From contig JBBDNN010000006.1 of assembly GCA_040877545.1 (NCBI GenBank), positions 1-64,000 on the forward strand: 64,000 bases of DNA, read 5' to 3'. Below, piece by piece: positions 34,972 through 44,008 of this stretch. The stretch is from Gracilimonas sp040877545. GTDB lineage: Bacteria; Bacteroidota; Rhodothermia; Balneolales; Balneolaceae. Each line of letters opens with the position of its first letter. The stretch's first letter is position 1. The translations under genes and the position numbers were made by a program. The notes under the pieces are model-generated. The model searched no databases and was not told where the DNA came from. It was given only the letters and a program-made list of their open reading frames with translations.

Positions 34972-35610
34972 ATGATAAGAGTAATGATTGTGGATGATCA
35001 CCCTTTAGTAAGAGAAGGACTTAATAAGGTTCTTACAAAAGGAACTATTGATATAGCCGTTGTGGGAGAAGCATCTAATGCTTCAGAACTGCTAAATATG
35101 CTTTCTAAACAACGTCCGGATATTGTTGTTTTGGATATAGCTATGCCGGGAAGAAGCGGGATGGATGTACTCAAGGATATCAAAAAGCTATACCCACAAT
35201 TACCGGTATTAATGCTAAGCATGCACCCGGAAGAACGTTTTGCAGTAAGAGCTTTGAAAGCAGGAGCCTCTGGTTATATGACAAAAACAAGCATTTCTGA
35301 TGATCTTGTTTCGGCCATTCGGGTAATTGTACAACAGAAAAAAAGATATATAAGTCCTGAAGTTGGGGAACAGCTTGCCCAACAAATCGACAGTAACAAT
35401 AAGAACACACCTCATGAAATATTATCTGATCGTGAATACGAAGTATTATGTATGATTGCATCAGGTAAAAAAGTAAGCACTATTGCAGAAGAATTATCTC
35501 TAAGTGTTCAAACTATTCACACCTATCGAGCCCGCTTAAAAGAGAAGATGAACATGAAATCAAATGTTGAACTTGCACGTTATGCCATCCAGCAAGACCT
35601 GATAGATTAA
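34972..35610 (+). CDS. NarL-type response regulator 1
   Basis: A 212-residue regulator. The receiver has the acidic pair D8-D9 (IVDDHPLVREGL), phospho-acceptor D55 (VVLDIAMPG), the switch Ser/Thr in LMLSMHP and Lys in GYMTKTS. A LuxR-type HTH at about 145-205 (LSDREYEVLCMIASGKKVST.., LSVQTIHTYRARLKEKM) binds DNA. The neighbouring PAS kinase is the likely partner. It is strongly similar to the regulator at 36709, including EERF(A/G)VR(A/V)LKAGASG and the HTH, so the two are recent paralogues. Confidence 0.93.
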   Translation: MIRVMIVDDHPLVREGLNKVLTKGTIDIAVVGEASNASELLNMLSKQRPDIVVLDIAMPGRSGMDVLKDIKKLYPQLPVLMLSMHPEERFAVRALKAGASGYMTKTSISDDLVSAIRVIVQQKKRYISPEVGEQLAQQIDSNNKNTPHEILSDREYEVLCMIASGKKVSTIAEELSLSVQTIHTYRARLKEKMNMKSNVELARYAIQQDLID

Positions 35611-35843
35611 AAAATAGAGAGTATATGTATTTGAATATTTTAGCAAAAGTACCTTAGGGGCTTTCTAAAGAGCTATAAATAGAGAAATAGTGCGCACGAT
35701 ATTTATTGTATCTGCTTGAATTAAAACTGAAATTCAGCTGGTGTAGTAGATTTTCACACTTAATTATCAGGTTTCTCACTATGTAAGTTATTCACTGACT
35801 CAGCTAAATTTGGTTTGAAAAAAAACCAAAGCTAATAATAAAT

Positions 35844-36275
35844 ATGAGTCGAATTATTGTTGCCGCGTATCACCCTATCGTTGTAAAAGGTCTTTGTGAG
35901 GCATTATCTGAAAAACTAGCCAAATCACAAGTAGTAGCTACTGCAACAGATGTAAAGTCATTTCTTTCACTGTTGAAAATTCATAAACCGGATACCGCTG
36001 TAATTGATGTATCGGTTACATGGAAAAGTAAAATAGATTTACTGGATGAAATTTATCAAGTTTACCCTAATATTAAATTACATTTTGTAAGTGTACACCC
36101 TTTCGATCAGGGGGTCCAGGATTACCTTATAAATAAGATGAAAAGAAAAATTCAAGAGCTTAAGAAAAGAAAATATACCCCATTTTATCCATCTCCGGAA
36201 AACCAATATCAGGAGGCTACAGTAGATAAGACTTCGCGATATGAAATTTCCAGAGTCAATGGACAAGCAGTTTAA
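35844..36275 (+). CDS. Degenerate stand-alone receiver domain
   Basis: A 143-residue protein aligned without gaps to the N-terminus of its neighbours: IIVAAYHPIVVKGL versus VMIVDDHPLVREGL. The acidic pair D8-D9 is replaced by A8-Y9. D55 is kept (AVIDVSV), the switch Ser is kept (FVSVHP), but the conserved Lys is missing. After about residue 90 it turns into a basic tail (KMKRKIQELKKRK) with no HTH. It therefore cannot bind Mg2+ normally for phosphorylation and cannot bind DNA through a LuxR domain. It could be a pseudo-receiver that binds the kinase or a partner regulator, or a decaying gene. A terminator follows. Confidence 0.65.
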   Translation: MSRIIVAAYHPIVVKGLCEALSEKLAKSQVVATATDVKSFLSLLKIHKPDTAVIDVSVTWKSKIDLLDEIYQVYPNIKLHFVSVHPFDQGVQDYLINKMKRKIQELKKRKYTPFYPSPENQYQEATVDKTSRYEISRVNGQAV

Positions 36276-36333
36276 GAATCAGCTGTTGTAAATTGCTATA
36301 GAGGAAAATTTATTTCTGTAGAAAAAATATTCA

Positions 36334-36372
36334 AAACCCATTTGACCCTTAATTGGTCAAATGGGTTTTTTT
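36334..36372 (+). terminator. Rho-independent terminator after the degenerate receiver
   Basis: AAACCCATTTGACC (36334-36347) pairs perfectly over 14 bases with GGTCAAATGGGTTT (36355-36368), followed by a T-run to 36372. It separates the kinase/receiver group from the second regulator. Confidence 0.9.
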
Positions 36373-36708
36373 AATTCTCAATAAAATTTTTCGGAAATGC
36401 ATCTTAAGAGGCTCGCATTTTTACCTACGAGGCGGAACCCTTTGGCATCCCTATATTATTTAATCTGAACAACTGAGTTTTCACCCCAGCTTTTCTTTAA
36501 AAGATGCTGCTGCCTTTCTTTCCTAATAGAAAACAGAAACCTGTGTTAAAAGCCACTTATAAAGGTTTACACCATCTTTAAAGAACTATTACGAAAGGGT
36601 TGCATAAAATGAGACAAGCATATCATATTCCATTCTATTGGGGTTCGCAAATTTATGCAATAAGTTCCATTCATATTTACAGGGCTAAAGATTAAAATAA
36701 ACATAAAG
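36373..36708. other. Intergenic region upstream of response regulator 2
   Basis: About 340 bases with no supported gene. It should hold the promoter of the regulator/sigma-54-activator operon, but I could not place a convincing -7 or -24/-12 element. CTTTGGCATCCC around 36440 resembles short dispersed sequences seen elsewhere in the window. Confidence 0.4.
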
Positions 36709-37383
36709 ATGAAGTTGAAGTTAGTGATAGTTGATGACCACCCGTTGGTCAGAGAAGGACTGAAAAGAGTACTAGAAGAAAGTGAAACCATGGTCACAGT
36801 TATCGGAGAAGCTTCTGATGTTGAAGAGTTATATGAAGTACTGAAAGACCAGCAACCGGATCTCATAATCTTAGATTTAGAGCTTCCGGGAGCAAGTGGG
36901 TTGGAAGCATTGAAAGGATTGAAAAGCAAATATCCGGAGATTCCTATTTTAATTTTTAGCATGCATTCTGAAGAAAGATTTGGAGTAAGAGTTCTGAAAG
37001 CCGGGGCTTCCGGTTTTATAACTAAAACGAGTATTCCTGAAGAATTGGAAAAAGCTATGGATGTAATCCTGAATAAAAAGAAAAAATATGTAAGTGCGAA
37101 TGTAGCAGAAGCATTGGCCGAACAAGTAAATAGTGACATAAGCCAGCCTTTACACGAAACCCTGTCTGACCGTGAATTTGAGGTTATGTGTATGATTGCA
37201 TCAGGAGAGAAAATAAGTGATATAGCTGAAGCTTTAAATTTAAGCGTTCGAACTATTCACACCTATCGAAGCCGTTTACTTGAGAAAATGAATTTACACT
37301 CAAATGTTGAAATTGCCCATTACGCAATCATCAACAATTTAATATCAAACCCAGAAGAAAAGTATAAACCTGTAAGAGACTAG
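36709..37383 (+). CDS. NarL-type response regulator 2
   Basis: A 224-residue regulator. The receiver is intact: LVIVDDHPLVREGLK, LIILDLELPGASG and FITKTSI. The LuxR-type HTH (LSDREFEVMCMIASGEKISD, LSVRTIHTYRSRLLEKM) is close to that of the regulator at 34972. Its TAG stop shares a base with a GTG start of the sigma-54 activator (TAGTG), so the two are one transcription and translation unit. The likely kinase is the PAS kinase 1.8 kb upstream, or an unlinked one. Confidence 0.93.
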   Translation: MKLKLVIVDDHPLVREGLKRVLEESETMVTVIGEASDVEELYEVLKDQQPDLIILDLELPGASGLEALKGLKSKYPEIPILIFSMHSEERFGVRVLKAGASGFITKTSIPEELEKAMDVILNKKKKYVSANVAEALAEQVNSDISQPLHETLSDREFEVMCMIASGEKISDIAEALNLSVRTIHTYRSRLLEKMNLHSNVEIAHYAIINNLISNPEEKYKPVRD

Positions 37384-38405
37384 TGCCCATTATGCAAGAA
37401 GCCGTTAAAGATGTATCAAGAGATAAAATTCCCAAAAAGCCGGTTTTTATCACCCAAAATCCCATTATGCAAGATTTACTTGCTAAAATTAAATTAGTTG
37501 CCAAAACCAAGGCCACTTTATTAATAACAGGGGAAAATGGAACTGGTAAAGAAGTGCTTGCACAATTATTTCACTTTTATAGTGCCCGGCGTAAAAAACC
37601 CATGGTTACCATCAACTGTGGAGCCATTCCCTCAGAACTGGTGGAAAGCGAGTTATTCGGCCACGAGAAAGGGGCCTTTACCGGGGCTCATTCCCGAAAA
37701 GAGGGTTGCTTTGAACTGGCAAATAAAGGAACCTTATTCCTTGATGAAATAGGCGAAATGCCCCTCGATATCCAGGTAAAATTATTAAGGGCAGTGGAAT
37801 TAGGATCATTTAGAAGAGTTGGAGGCAAAGAAGAAATTCAAGTGGATGTCAGCCTGATCTCTGCCACCAATAAAGTGTTGATAGACCAGGTGAAATCCGG
37901 CTGTTTCCGCGAAGACCTGTTCTACCGCATTAATGTAATCGAACTATACGTACCCCCTCTAAGACATCGCAAAGAAGATATTCCTCTTTTGGTAGAATTT
38001 TATATGAATCATTATACCGACTTGTACAAATTGGACAAGGTCGAATTTAGTGACGAGTGCATGTCCTTATTTATGGCCTACGACTGGCCGGGAAATGTCA
38101 GGGAATTAAAAAATGTAGTGGAACGCTCGGTGGTACTTTCACAAGGCAATACTATTGACAAGAATTTAATACCTGCCAGTATTAGTAAAAGTGAAAGAAA
38201 ATACCCAGCCTATTCTGGTGGCGATTTTAAAAATATGATTCAAATTCCGATAGGCTTAAGCCTGGAAGAAGTTGAACGAAGAGTTATTGAACAGACACTT
38301 AACTCTGTTGATAATAATAAAACCGAAGCAGCTAAAATTCTTGGCTTTGCCCGAAAAACACTCCACAACAAACTCGATAAATACGGCGAAGAAATGGTTG
38401 TATAA
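37383..38405 (+). CDS. Sigma-54-dependent activator without receiver domain
   Basis: A 340-residue enhancer-binding protein. Two starts are possible: GTG 37383, overlapping the previous stop, or ATG 37392. After a short N-terminus (about 20 residues, no GAF, PAS or receiver) comes the AAA+ domain, with Walker A TGENGTGKEV, the sigma-54 contact loop GAFTGA, Walker B GTLFLDEIGEM and the arginine-finger region. The C-terminus is a Fis-type HTH (NKTEAAKILGFARKTLHNKLDKYG, listed here as its key block). It needs sigma-54 for activity. With no regulatory domain of its own it may be controlled by the co-translated response regulator. Confidence 0.92.
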   Translation: MPIMQEAVKDVSRDKIPKKPVFITQNPIMQDLLAKIKLVAKTKATLLITGENGTGKEVLAQLFHFYSARRKKPMVTINCGAIPSELVESELFGHEKGAFTGAHSRKEGCFELANKGTLFLDEIGEMPLDIQVKLLRAVELGSFRRVGGKEEIQVDVSLISATNKVLIDQVKSGCFREDLFYRINVIELYVPPLRHRKEDIPLLVEFYMNHYTDLYKLDKVEFSDECMSLFMAYDWPGNVRELKNVVERSVVLSQGNTIDKNLIPASISKSERKYPAYSGGDFKNMIQIPIGLSLEEVERRVIEQTLNSVDNNKTEAAKILGFARKTLHNKLDKYGEEMVV

Positions 38406-38451
38406 TTGTTACTATTGGTGTTTTATTCTTAGATGATATTTTTGAGACTCC

Positions 38452-38480
38452 CATTTTCATGTGAAAGGGGAGTTTTTTAT
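38452..38480 (+). terminator. Rho-independent terminator after the sigma-54 activator
   Basis: ACTCCC and GGGAGT, extended by TTTCA/TGAAA with one mismatch, form a hairpin followed by a T-run. It lies about 50 bases after the stop of the activator gene. Confidence 0.75.
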
Positions 38481-38871
38481 TTCTGCCTTTCATTACCGGC
38501 AAAAATCGGGACTCCCTTTGGTTCCGGCCTTAGTTTACCGATTATTTTCCGGTTAACTACTCTTTAATTCGATTGGATATGATCAATAGTTCAGCAACCT
38601 GGTTTTCATATCTGATAAATCAACATGCAATTTCGTTTTCTGATTTACAGAAGACGCTTTTCCGCATTTGTTTCAACCTGACGCACTTCTATATTTTCAG
38701 CAATGATTAGGTGAAGGCAGTATGGATTTTCTTACCACCAATATGGCTGCACACCTGATAGAATTGCTCAAAGAAATAGCTCAAAATCTAATATAATGAA
38801 TGCCCGCTTTTTCGATAAAAATACCTACCTTTGACTCCTTCAAATACCAGCTTAACCAAACATTTTTTATT
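38481..38871. other. Region upstream of ald, including a possible 24-codon frame
   Basis: No conserved gene is seen. The frame 38722-38796 encodes MDFLTTNMAAHLIELLKEIA plus four residues and ends 76 bases before the ald start. It could be a leader peptide or chance. An in-frame upstream extension of ald (to 38800) has no homology with the family, and I reject it. Confidence 0.3.
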
Positions 38872-39987
38872 ATGATTATTGGCATTCCTAAAGAGATAAA
38901 GACACATGAAAACCGTGTTGCTATTCAACCAGGTGGTGTTGTCGAATTAATTAGAAAGGGACATCAGGTACTTATCCAAAAAGGAGCCGGACATGGAAGC
39001 GGTTTCATGGATGAAGAATATAAAGCTTTAGGAGCTTCGATTGTTGATGATGTGGAAGAGGTTTGGAGCCGTGCCGAAATGATCATGAAAGTGAAAGAAC
39101 CCATTAAAGAAGAATATCCCAGAATGCGTGAGGATCAAATAATCTTCACATATTTTCATTTTGCTGCTGATGAAGCCCTTACCAAAGCTGTGGTTGATTC
39201 GAAATGTATTGCAATTGCATACGAAACAGTGGAAAAAATTGATCATTCATTGCCGCTGTTAATTCCGATGAGTGAAGTTGCCGGGCGAATGGCGGCACAG
39301 GAAGGTGCAAAATATTTAGAAAAAGCTTTTGGCGGTCGTGGAGTATTAATGGGTGGAATTCCCGGCGTTCCTCCTGCTAATGTACTGGTACTTGGCGGTG
39401 GAATTGTAGGAGTGAACGCTGCAAAAATAGCTGCCGGCATGGGCGCAAAAACTACAATTATGGACATCAATATGCCGCGCCTGCGTCATTTGGATGATGT
39501 GATGCCTAAAAATATTACCACTTTATTTTCATCCGAAGCCAACATCCGTAAGATGTTACCAGAGGTAGACTTAATTATCGGTGCTGTTTTAAAGCCAGGA
39601 GCAAAAGCCCCGCATCTTATAACACGTGCCATGCTTAAAAATATGAGGCCCGGAACTGTGTTAGTTGATGTAGCTATTGATCAGGGAGGATGCTTTGAAA
39701 CGTCAAAAGCAACCACACACGACGATCCAATTTATAATATTGATGGCATAGTTCATTACTGCGTGGCAAATATGCCGGGAGCCGTACCTTATACTTCAAC
39801 AGTTGGTTTAACCAACGTGACGCTACCATACGCAGTGCAGATAGCCAACAAAGGCTGGAAACAAGCTCTGAAAGATGATATAGAGCTTTTGCAAGGGCTG
39901 AACATTGCAAATGGAACCATACTCTACCATGAAGTTGCAGAAGCCTTCGATATGGAATGGGATGATGTAGATTCGGTTTTGTACTGA
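38872..39987 (+). CDS. ald: Alanine dehydrogenase
   Basis: A 371-residue NAD-dependent enzyme that interconverts L-alanine and pyruvate plus ammonia. I use ATG 38872 because MIIGIPKEIKTHENRVA is the family's exact opening; a longer frame from 38800 adds 24 unrelated residues. Substrate-site motifs are KVKEPI and YFHFAAD. The Rossmann motif is VLGGGIVGVNAAKIAAGMGA, and DVAIDQGGCFETSKATTHDDP and CVANMPGAVP are diagnostic. It stands alone with about 390 bases of upstream space. Confidence 0.96.
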   Translation: MIIGIPKEIKTHENRVAIQPGGVVELIRKGHQVLIQKGAGHGSGFMDEEYKALGASIVDDVEEVWSRAEMIMKVKEPIKEEYPRMREDQIIFTYFHFAADEALTKAVVDSKCIAIAYETVEKIDHSLPLLIPMSEVAGRMAAQEGAKYLEKAFGGRGVLMGGIPGVPPANVLVLGGGIVGVNAAKIAAGMGAKTTIMDINMPRLRHLDDVMPKNITTLFSSEANIRKMLPEVDLIIGAVLKPGAKAPHLITRAMLKNMRPGTVLVDVAIDQGGCFETSKATTHDDPIYNIDGIVHYCVANMPGAVPYTSTVGLTNVTLPYAVQIANKGWKQALKDDIELLQGLNIANGTILYHEVAEAFDMEWDDVDSVLY

Positions 39988-40108
39988 CCCCGGGAAACAA
40001 TGAAAGATTATCATATTTAATAATGATGCTTTTCACCAAATCTAGTACTCAAAATTAGTGATCCACATAACCCCTCAATCCCACTAACCTTTGATCAACC
40101 TGTGATCC

Positions 40109-41335
40109 TTAGCGTCCAAAAGAAATTACCTTAACGGGATCTGTTTTTGCAGCCACTCGAGCGGGGAACCAGGAAGCCAATGCACATAAAACTATGGTGA
40201 CAATTGAAACCACGATAAAATCGATAAGATGTGGTTCAACGGGTGCATAACTCATATAATAGTTTTCCTGGGAGAGTGGTATAAGCTGGTAATTAACCTG
40301 TAAATAATAAAAAATCAGGGAAATGCCCATCCCGATAATTAAACCGGCACCAGCCACCATCAAACCTTCAATAAGAAAAATTTTGCGGATTATTTTCGAT
40401 TTGCTGCCAAGTGTTTTCAGAATTCCAATATCTCGGGTTCTTTCGAGGACCATCATCAAGATGGTGCCGATTAGATTAAAAGCCGCCACAATAATCATCC
40501 CGCTAATAACCAGGGGAATGATATTTTCCTGTAATTCAACCCATGAAAAAATATTTCCAAATACTTCGAAAATAGTTTCCTTGTAATAGGGAAAGATGAT
40601 TTGCTCATCCAGTATATATTTAAACCCCATGATATTATCGGAATCAACCAGCCTCAATTCAATTCCATGGGCTTGAGTAGCATGGAGCCCGAAGAGCTTT
40701 CGGGCATACCTGCGATCAACCATTGCAAAAACATCATCAAATCGATCAATCCCGGTTTCATATACACCAGATAACCGAAATTGCTGAATTTCCGGTGAGT
40801 TTAGCGCAGAGGGAATTCCTTCGATTGTATAAATGGTAATAATACTCCCGATTTCTGCTTGCAGCTGCTGTGCCAGCCGGGTTCCCAATACAATACCAGG
40901 CACACCTGCAGAGTCTGTTTTTAGATCATAGCCTCCATCAGAAATATATTCACCCACTCCAAATAAAGGCTCTTCTATATCTACACCTTTTAGCGTGGTT
41001 CCACTAACTCCATTCCTGGTTTGGATCATTACCTGTCCCTGTATTACAATTTGTTTGCTCTGTATTTCAGGATATTGGTCAAGATGTGTAAATAAGGTAT
41101 CTGCGCGATTCATCGGGGAACCAGTAAATGTGGTAACCGTAATGTGCGGCGCAAAACCCATTATTTTATTATTGATGGTTGATTTAAAACCATGCACAAT
41201 AGATAAGGCAATAAGTAAACCGGCCGCACCAACAGCCACTCCGCCAATCGACATGTATTTAATAAACGACAAAAAACCGGAGCCTTTCCGCGAACCTTTG
41301 AAGTACCGCAGGGCGAGATACCATTCAAATTTCAT
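40109..41335 (-). CDS. FtsX-like permease, LolC/LolE type
   Basis: A 408-residue ABC permease. It has one N-terminal transmembrane helix (IGGVAVGAAGLLIALSIVHG), a large periplasmic domain (about 45-260) and three C-terminal helices (FtsX domain, with RTRDIGILKTLGSKSKIIRKIFLIEG shortened here to its key block ILKTLG). This is the LolC/LolE pattern of the lipoprotein-release complex that hands mature lipoproteins to LolA. The ATPase partner lolD is not next to it. The gene lies 77 bases after lysS. Confidence 0.85.
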   Translation of the reverse strand: MKFEWYLALRYFKGSRKGSGFLSFIKYMSIGGVAVGAAGLLIALSIVHGFKSTINNKIMGFAPHITVTTFTGSPMNRADTLFTHLDQYPEIQSKQIVIQGQVMIQTRNGVSGTTLKGVDIEEPLFGVGEYISDGGYDLKTDSAGVPGIVLGTRLAQQLQAEIGSIITIYTIEGIPSALNSPEIQQFRLSGVYETGIDRFDDVFAMVDRRYARKLFGLHATQAHGIELRLVDSDNIMGFKYILDEQIIFPYYKETIFEVFGNIFSWVELQENIIPLVISGMIIVAAFNLIGTILMMVLERTRDIGILKTLGSKSKIIRKIFLIEGLMVAGAGLIIGMGISLIFYYLQVNYQLIPLSQENYYMSYAPVEPHLIDFIVVSIVTIVLCALASWFPARVAAKTDPVKVISFGR

Positions 41336-41412
41336 AGAAATTCTCCGTGATCAATTGATGTAGAGATAACTGCCACTTCAATATTCGATGTTTCGTGTTC
41401 GATGTTCTTTAT

Positions 41413-42942
41413 TCATTCCGGTTTCATTTGTGGGAAGAAAAGAACATCACGTATAGAAGCTGAATTCGTCATTATCATCGCCAGGCGGTCAATCCCGATC
41501 CCGATTCCTGCCGTTGGAGGCATGCCATATTCCAGGGCTTTGATGAAATCCTCGTCAATAGTCATGGCTTCGTCATCGCCGCCGGCGCGTAGTTTTGCTT
41601 GTTCTTCAAGACGTTTGCGCTGGTCGATGGGATCGTTCAACTCGGTGTAAGCATTAGCAATTTCTTTCCCATTACAGACACATTCAAATCGCTCTACCAA
41701 TCCTTCTTTGGAACGATGCTTTTTCGTGAGCGGACTCATTTCAAGCGGATAATCTGTGATAAATACCGGTTGAATCAATTTGGGTTCTACAAATTCACCG
41801 AAAATTTCATCGATGATTTTACCTGCGCCAAAAGATTCATCCATGCTAATATGAAGCTCTTCTCCAATGGCCTTTAGTTCATCCAGATTTTTACCATATA
41901 AATCTTTGCCGGTTTCTTTTTCTATGGCTTCAAAAAGAGGAATGCGCGGCCACGGGCTTTTGAAATCTATTTCATGCTCGCCCACTTTCACTTTTGTAGA
42001 TCCGTGAAGTTCCACCGCTACTTTCTCAATCATTTTTTCGGTGAAATTCATCATCCAGTTGTAATCTTTATAAGCCACATAAAGCTCAACCTGGGTAAAC
42101 TCAGGATTATGAAACCTGGAAAGGCCTTCATTTCTGAAATCTTTTGAGAACTCATACACACCATCAAAACCACCAACTATCAATCTTTTTAGATAAAGCT
42201 CATTAGCAATTCTTAGATAAAGATCCATATCAAGCGAATTGTGATGTGTGACAAATGGTTTTGCAGCAGCGCCGCCATATACCGGCTGAAGAATAGGAGT
42301 TTCTACTTCCAGATAACCTTTGTCGTTCATCATATTGCGCATCACCTGAACCATTTGAGTTCTTTTTTGGAAGGTATTGCGCACATCAGGATTTACAATT
42401 AAATCGATATAGCGGTTACGGTATCGTAATTCTTTATCAGAAAAAGCATCATGAACAACCTTTTCGCCGGCTTCATTTTCAACTTCTTTTGGGATGGGAA
42501 TTGGACGGATGGTTTTTGTCAGGAATTCAAACTCCTCAGCATGTACGGTGGTTTCACCCGTTCGGGTTTTAAAAACAAAGCCTTTAATGCCAACAATATC
42601 TCCGATATCCACCAGCTTTTTAAATACTGTGTTATACTCTTCAATCCCTACATCATCCCGACGGATATATACCTGAATGGTTCCTTCAGAGTCCTGGAGA
42701 TTAAAGAAAGAAGCTTTCCCCATAATCCGGCGATTCATAACACGCCCTGCAATGGCAACCGGTTTAGTATCAGGATTTTTTTCCTCATCCCGGATAAGAG
42801 AAGGATCCGCTTTTATTTGTTTTGAGGTATCTGTTACCTCGAAAGAATAGGGATAAGGATTCACTCCCAATTTTTGGAGCTCATTAAGTTTCTCTCGTCT
42901 TATTTCTTCTTGTTCGGAAAGAGATAATTCCTGATTCGACAT
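41413..42942 (-). CDS. lysS: Lysyl-tRNA synthetase, class II
   Basis: A 509-residue class II enzyme that charges tRNA-Lys. The N-terminal OB fold (about 60-170) includes VAIAGRVMNRRIMGKASFFN. Class II motif 1 is around TQMVQVMRNMMNDKGYLEVETP, motif 2 is FRNEGLSRFHNPEFTQVE and motif 3 is GIGIGIDRLAM. Length matches bacterial LysS. Confidence 0.97.
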   Translation of the reverse strand: MSNQELSLSEQEEIRREKLNELQKLGVNPYPYSFEVTDTSKQIKADPSLIRDEEKNPDTKPVAIAGRVMNRRIMGKASFFNLQDSEGTIQVYIRRDDVGIEEYNTVFKKLVDIGDIVGIKGFVFKTRTGETTVHAEEFEFLTKTIRPIPIPKEVENEAGEKVVHDAFSDKELRYRNRYIDLIVNPDVRNTFQKRTQMVQVMRNMMNDKGYLEVETPILQPVYGGAAAKPFVTHHNSLDMDLYLRIANELYLKRLIVGGFDGVYEFSKDFRNEGLSRFHNPEFTQVELYVAYKDYNWMMNFTEKMIEKVAVELHGSTKVKVGEHEIDFKSPWPRIPLFEAIEKETGKDLYGKNLDELKAIGEELHISMDESFGAGKIIDEIFGEFVEPKLIQPVFITDYPLEMSPLTKKHRSKEGLVERFECVCNGKEIANAYTELNDPIDQRKRLEEQAKLRAGGDDEAMTIDEDFIKALEYGMPPTAGIGIGIDRLAMIMTNSASIRDVLFFPQMKPE

Positions 42943-43106
42943 GGATAATTTTTAATTAAAATTTCATTCAAAACGAAGGTGTGAAAATACCGAATTGCTT
43001 TGAAAATTGTGAGTTTAGTTTTGAAGGAAAATGCGAGCAGAAATATAGAATCAGGAGGTAGAATTCAGCAATATCTTTTATACTTTGTAGGGCAAAAATC
43101 CAAGTC

Positions 43107-43916
43107 ATGCAAAAGCATAAAAAATTATTAGTTACAGGCTTTACCACTTTATTGGTGTGTTATGTTCTTATTTGCACCTTTTTTTATTTCACTCAAGTAT
43201 CCATAATCTTTGGCCCTTCATCTCTTCCACAGGATACAACTTACAATTACCCATTTAATTTTGAGGAGCGAATTTTTGAGGTGGAATCGGATACAAGAAT
43301 TCATGCCATTCATGCTAAAGCGGATTCAACCACAGGACTTGTAATTTACTTTCATGGAAATCGCGGGAATAATTATACTAATCCCGAAAGATACAAGCTG
43401 TTTCTAAAACACGGCTATGATGTTCTTTACGCGGATTATCGCGGCTATGGCAAGAGTACCGGGAACTTGTGGAATGAAGAAGATTTAGTTGGTGATGCAC
43501 ATTACGTTTATTCAGAAATGAAGCGTGAATATGAGGAGAATTCAATTGTTTTAGTGGGCTATTCTTTGGGATCGGGAATCGCGGCTTCGGTCGCTTCGGA
43601 AAATGATCCAAAAGCTTTAGTACTTTGGACTCCCTACTATAGCATGCTCGATCTAAAAGCATCTTCATATCCATTTATTCCCGATTTTTTGGTTAGATTT
43701 CCATTTCGCACTGATCTTGCTCTTCAGCAAATAGAAGAACCTGTTTATATTTTTTATGCCGAAAACGACCGTGTGCTTCCCGTAGATCGTGCTTTGGGTT
43801 TAAATGATTATCTAAAAGAAGAGGATAAATTTTATGTTTTGGAAGGGCAGGGGCACGGAGGGATTTATCGGAATAGAGAGGTGGTGGAAATGACAGCTGA
43901 GATATTAAAAAAATAA
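43107..43916 (+). CDS. Alpha/beta hydrolase, membrane-anchored
   Basis: A 269-residue protein with an N-terminal membrane anchor (about 8-28) and an alpha/beta hydrolase fold. The oxyanion block is VIYFHGNRGN, the nucleophile elbow GYSLGSG (Ser), the acid Asp in YAENDRVLPV and the His in GQGHGGIY. It resembles the BEM46/YqiA-like lipase or peptidase group. The substrate is unknown. Confidence 0.85.
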   Translation: MQKHKKLLVTGFTTLLVCYVLICTFFYFTQVSIIFGPSSLPQDTTYNYPFNFEERIFEVESDTRIHAIHAKADSTTGLVIYFHGNRGNNYTNPERYKLFLKHGYDVLYADYRGYGKSTGNLWNEEDLVGDAHYVYSEMKREYEENSIVLVGYSLGSGIAASVASENDPKALVLWTPYYSMLDLKASSYPFIPDFLVRFPFRTDLALQQIEEPVYIFYAENDRVLPVDRALGLNDYLKEEDKFYVLEGQGHGGIYRNREVVEMTAEILKK

Positions 43917-44008
43917 AGTGTCCTTTGTGATGATAACTTCCAAAATATTTTTATAGCTAAAGGTCATTATATTGGCGTGAAATAACATCCATAACAAGAG
44001 GAAATAAC

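Noticed and set aside
34940..38870. Sigma-54 (-24/-12) promoters near the sigma-54 activator
   Set aside because: No TGGCAC-N5-TTGC pattern was found in the intergenic regions of this locus.
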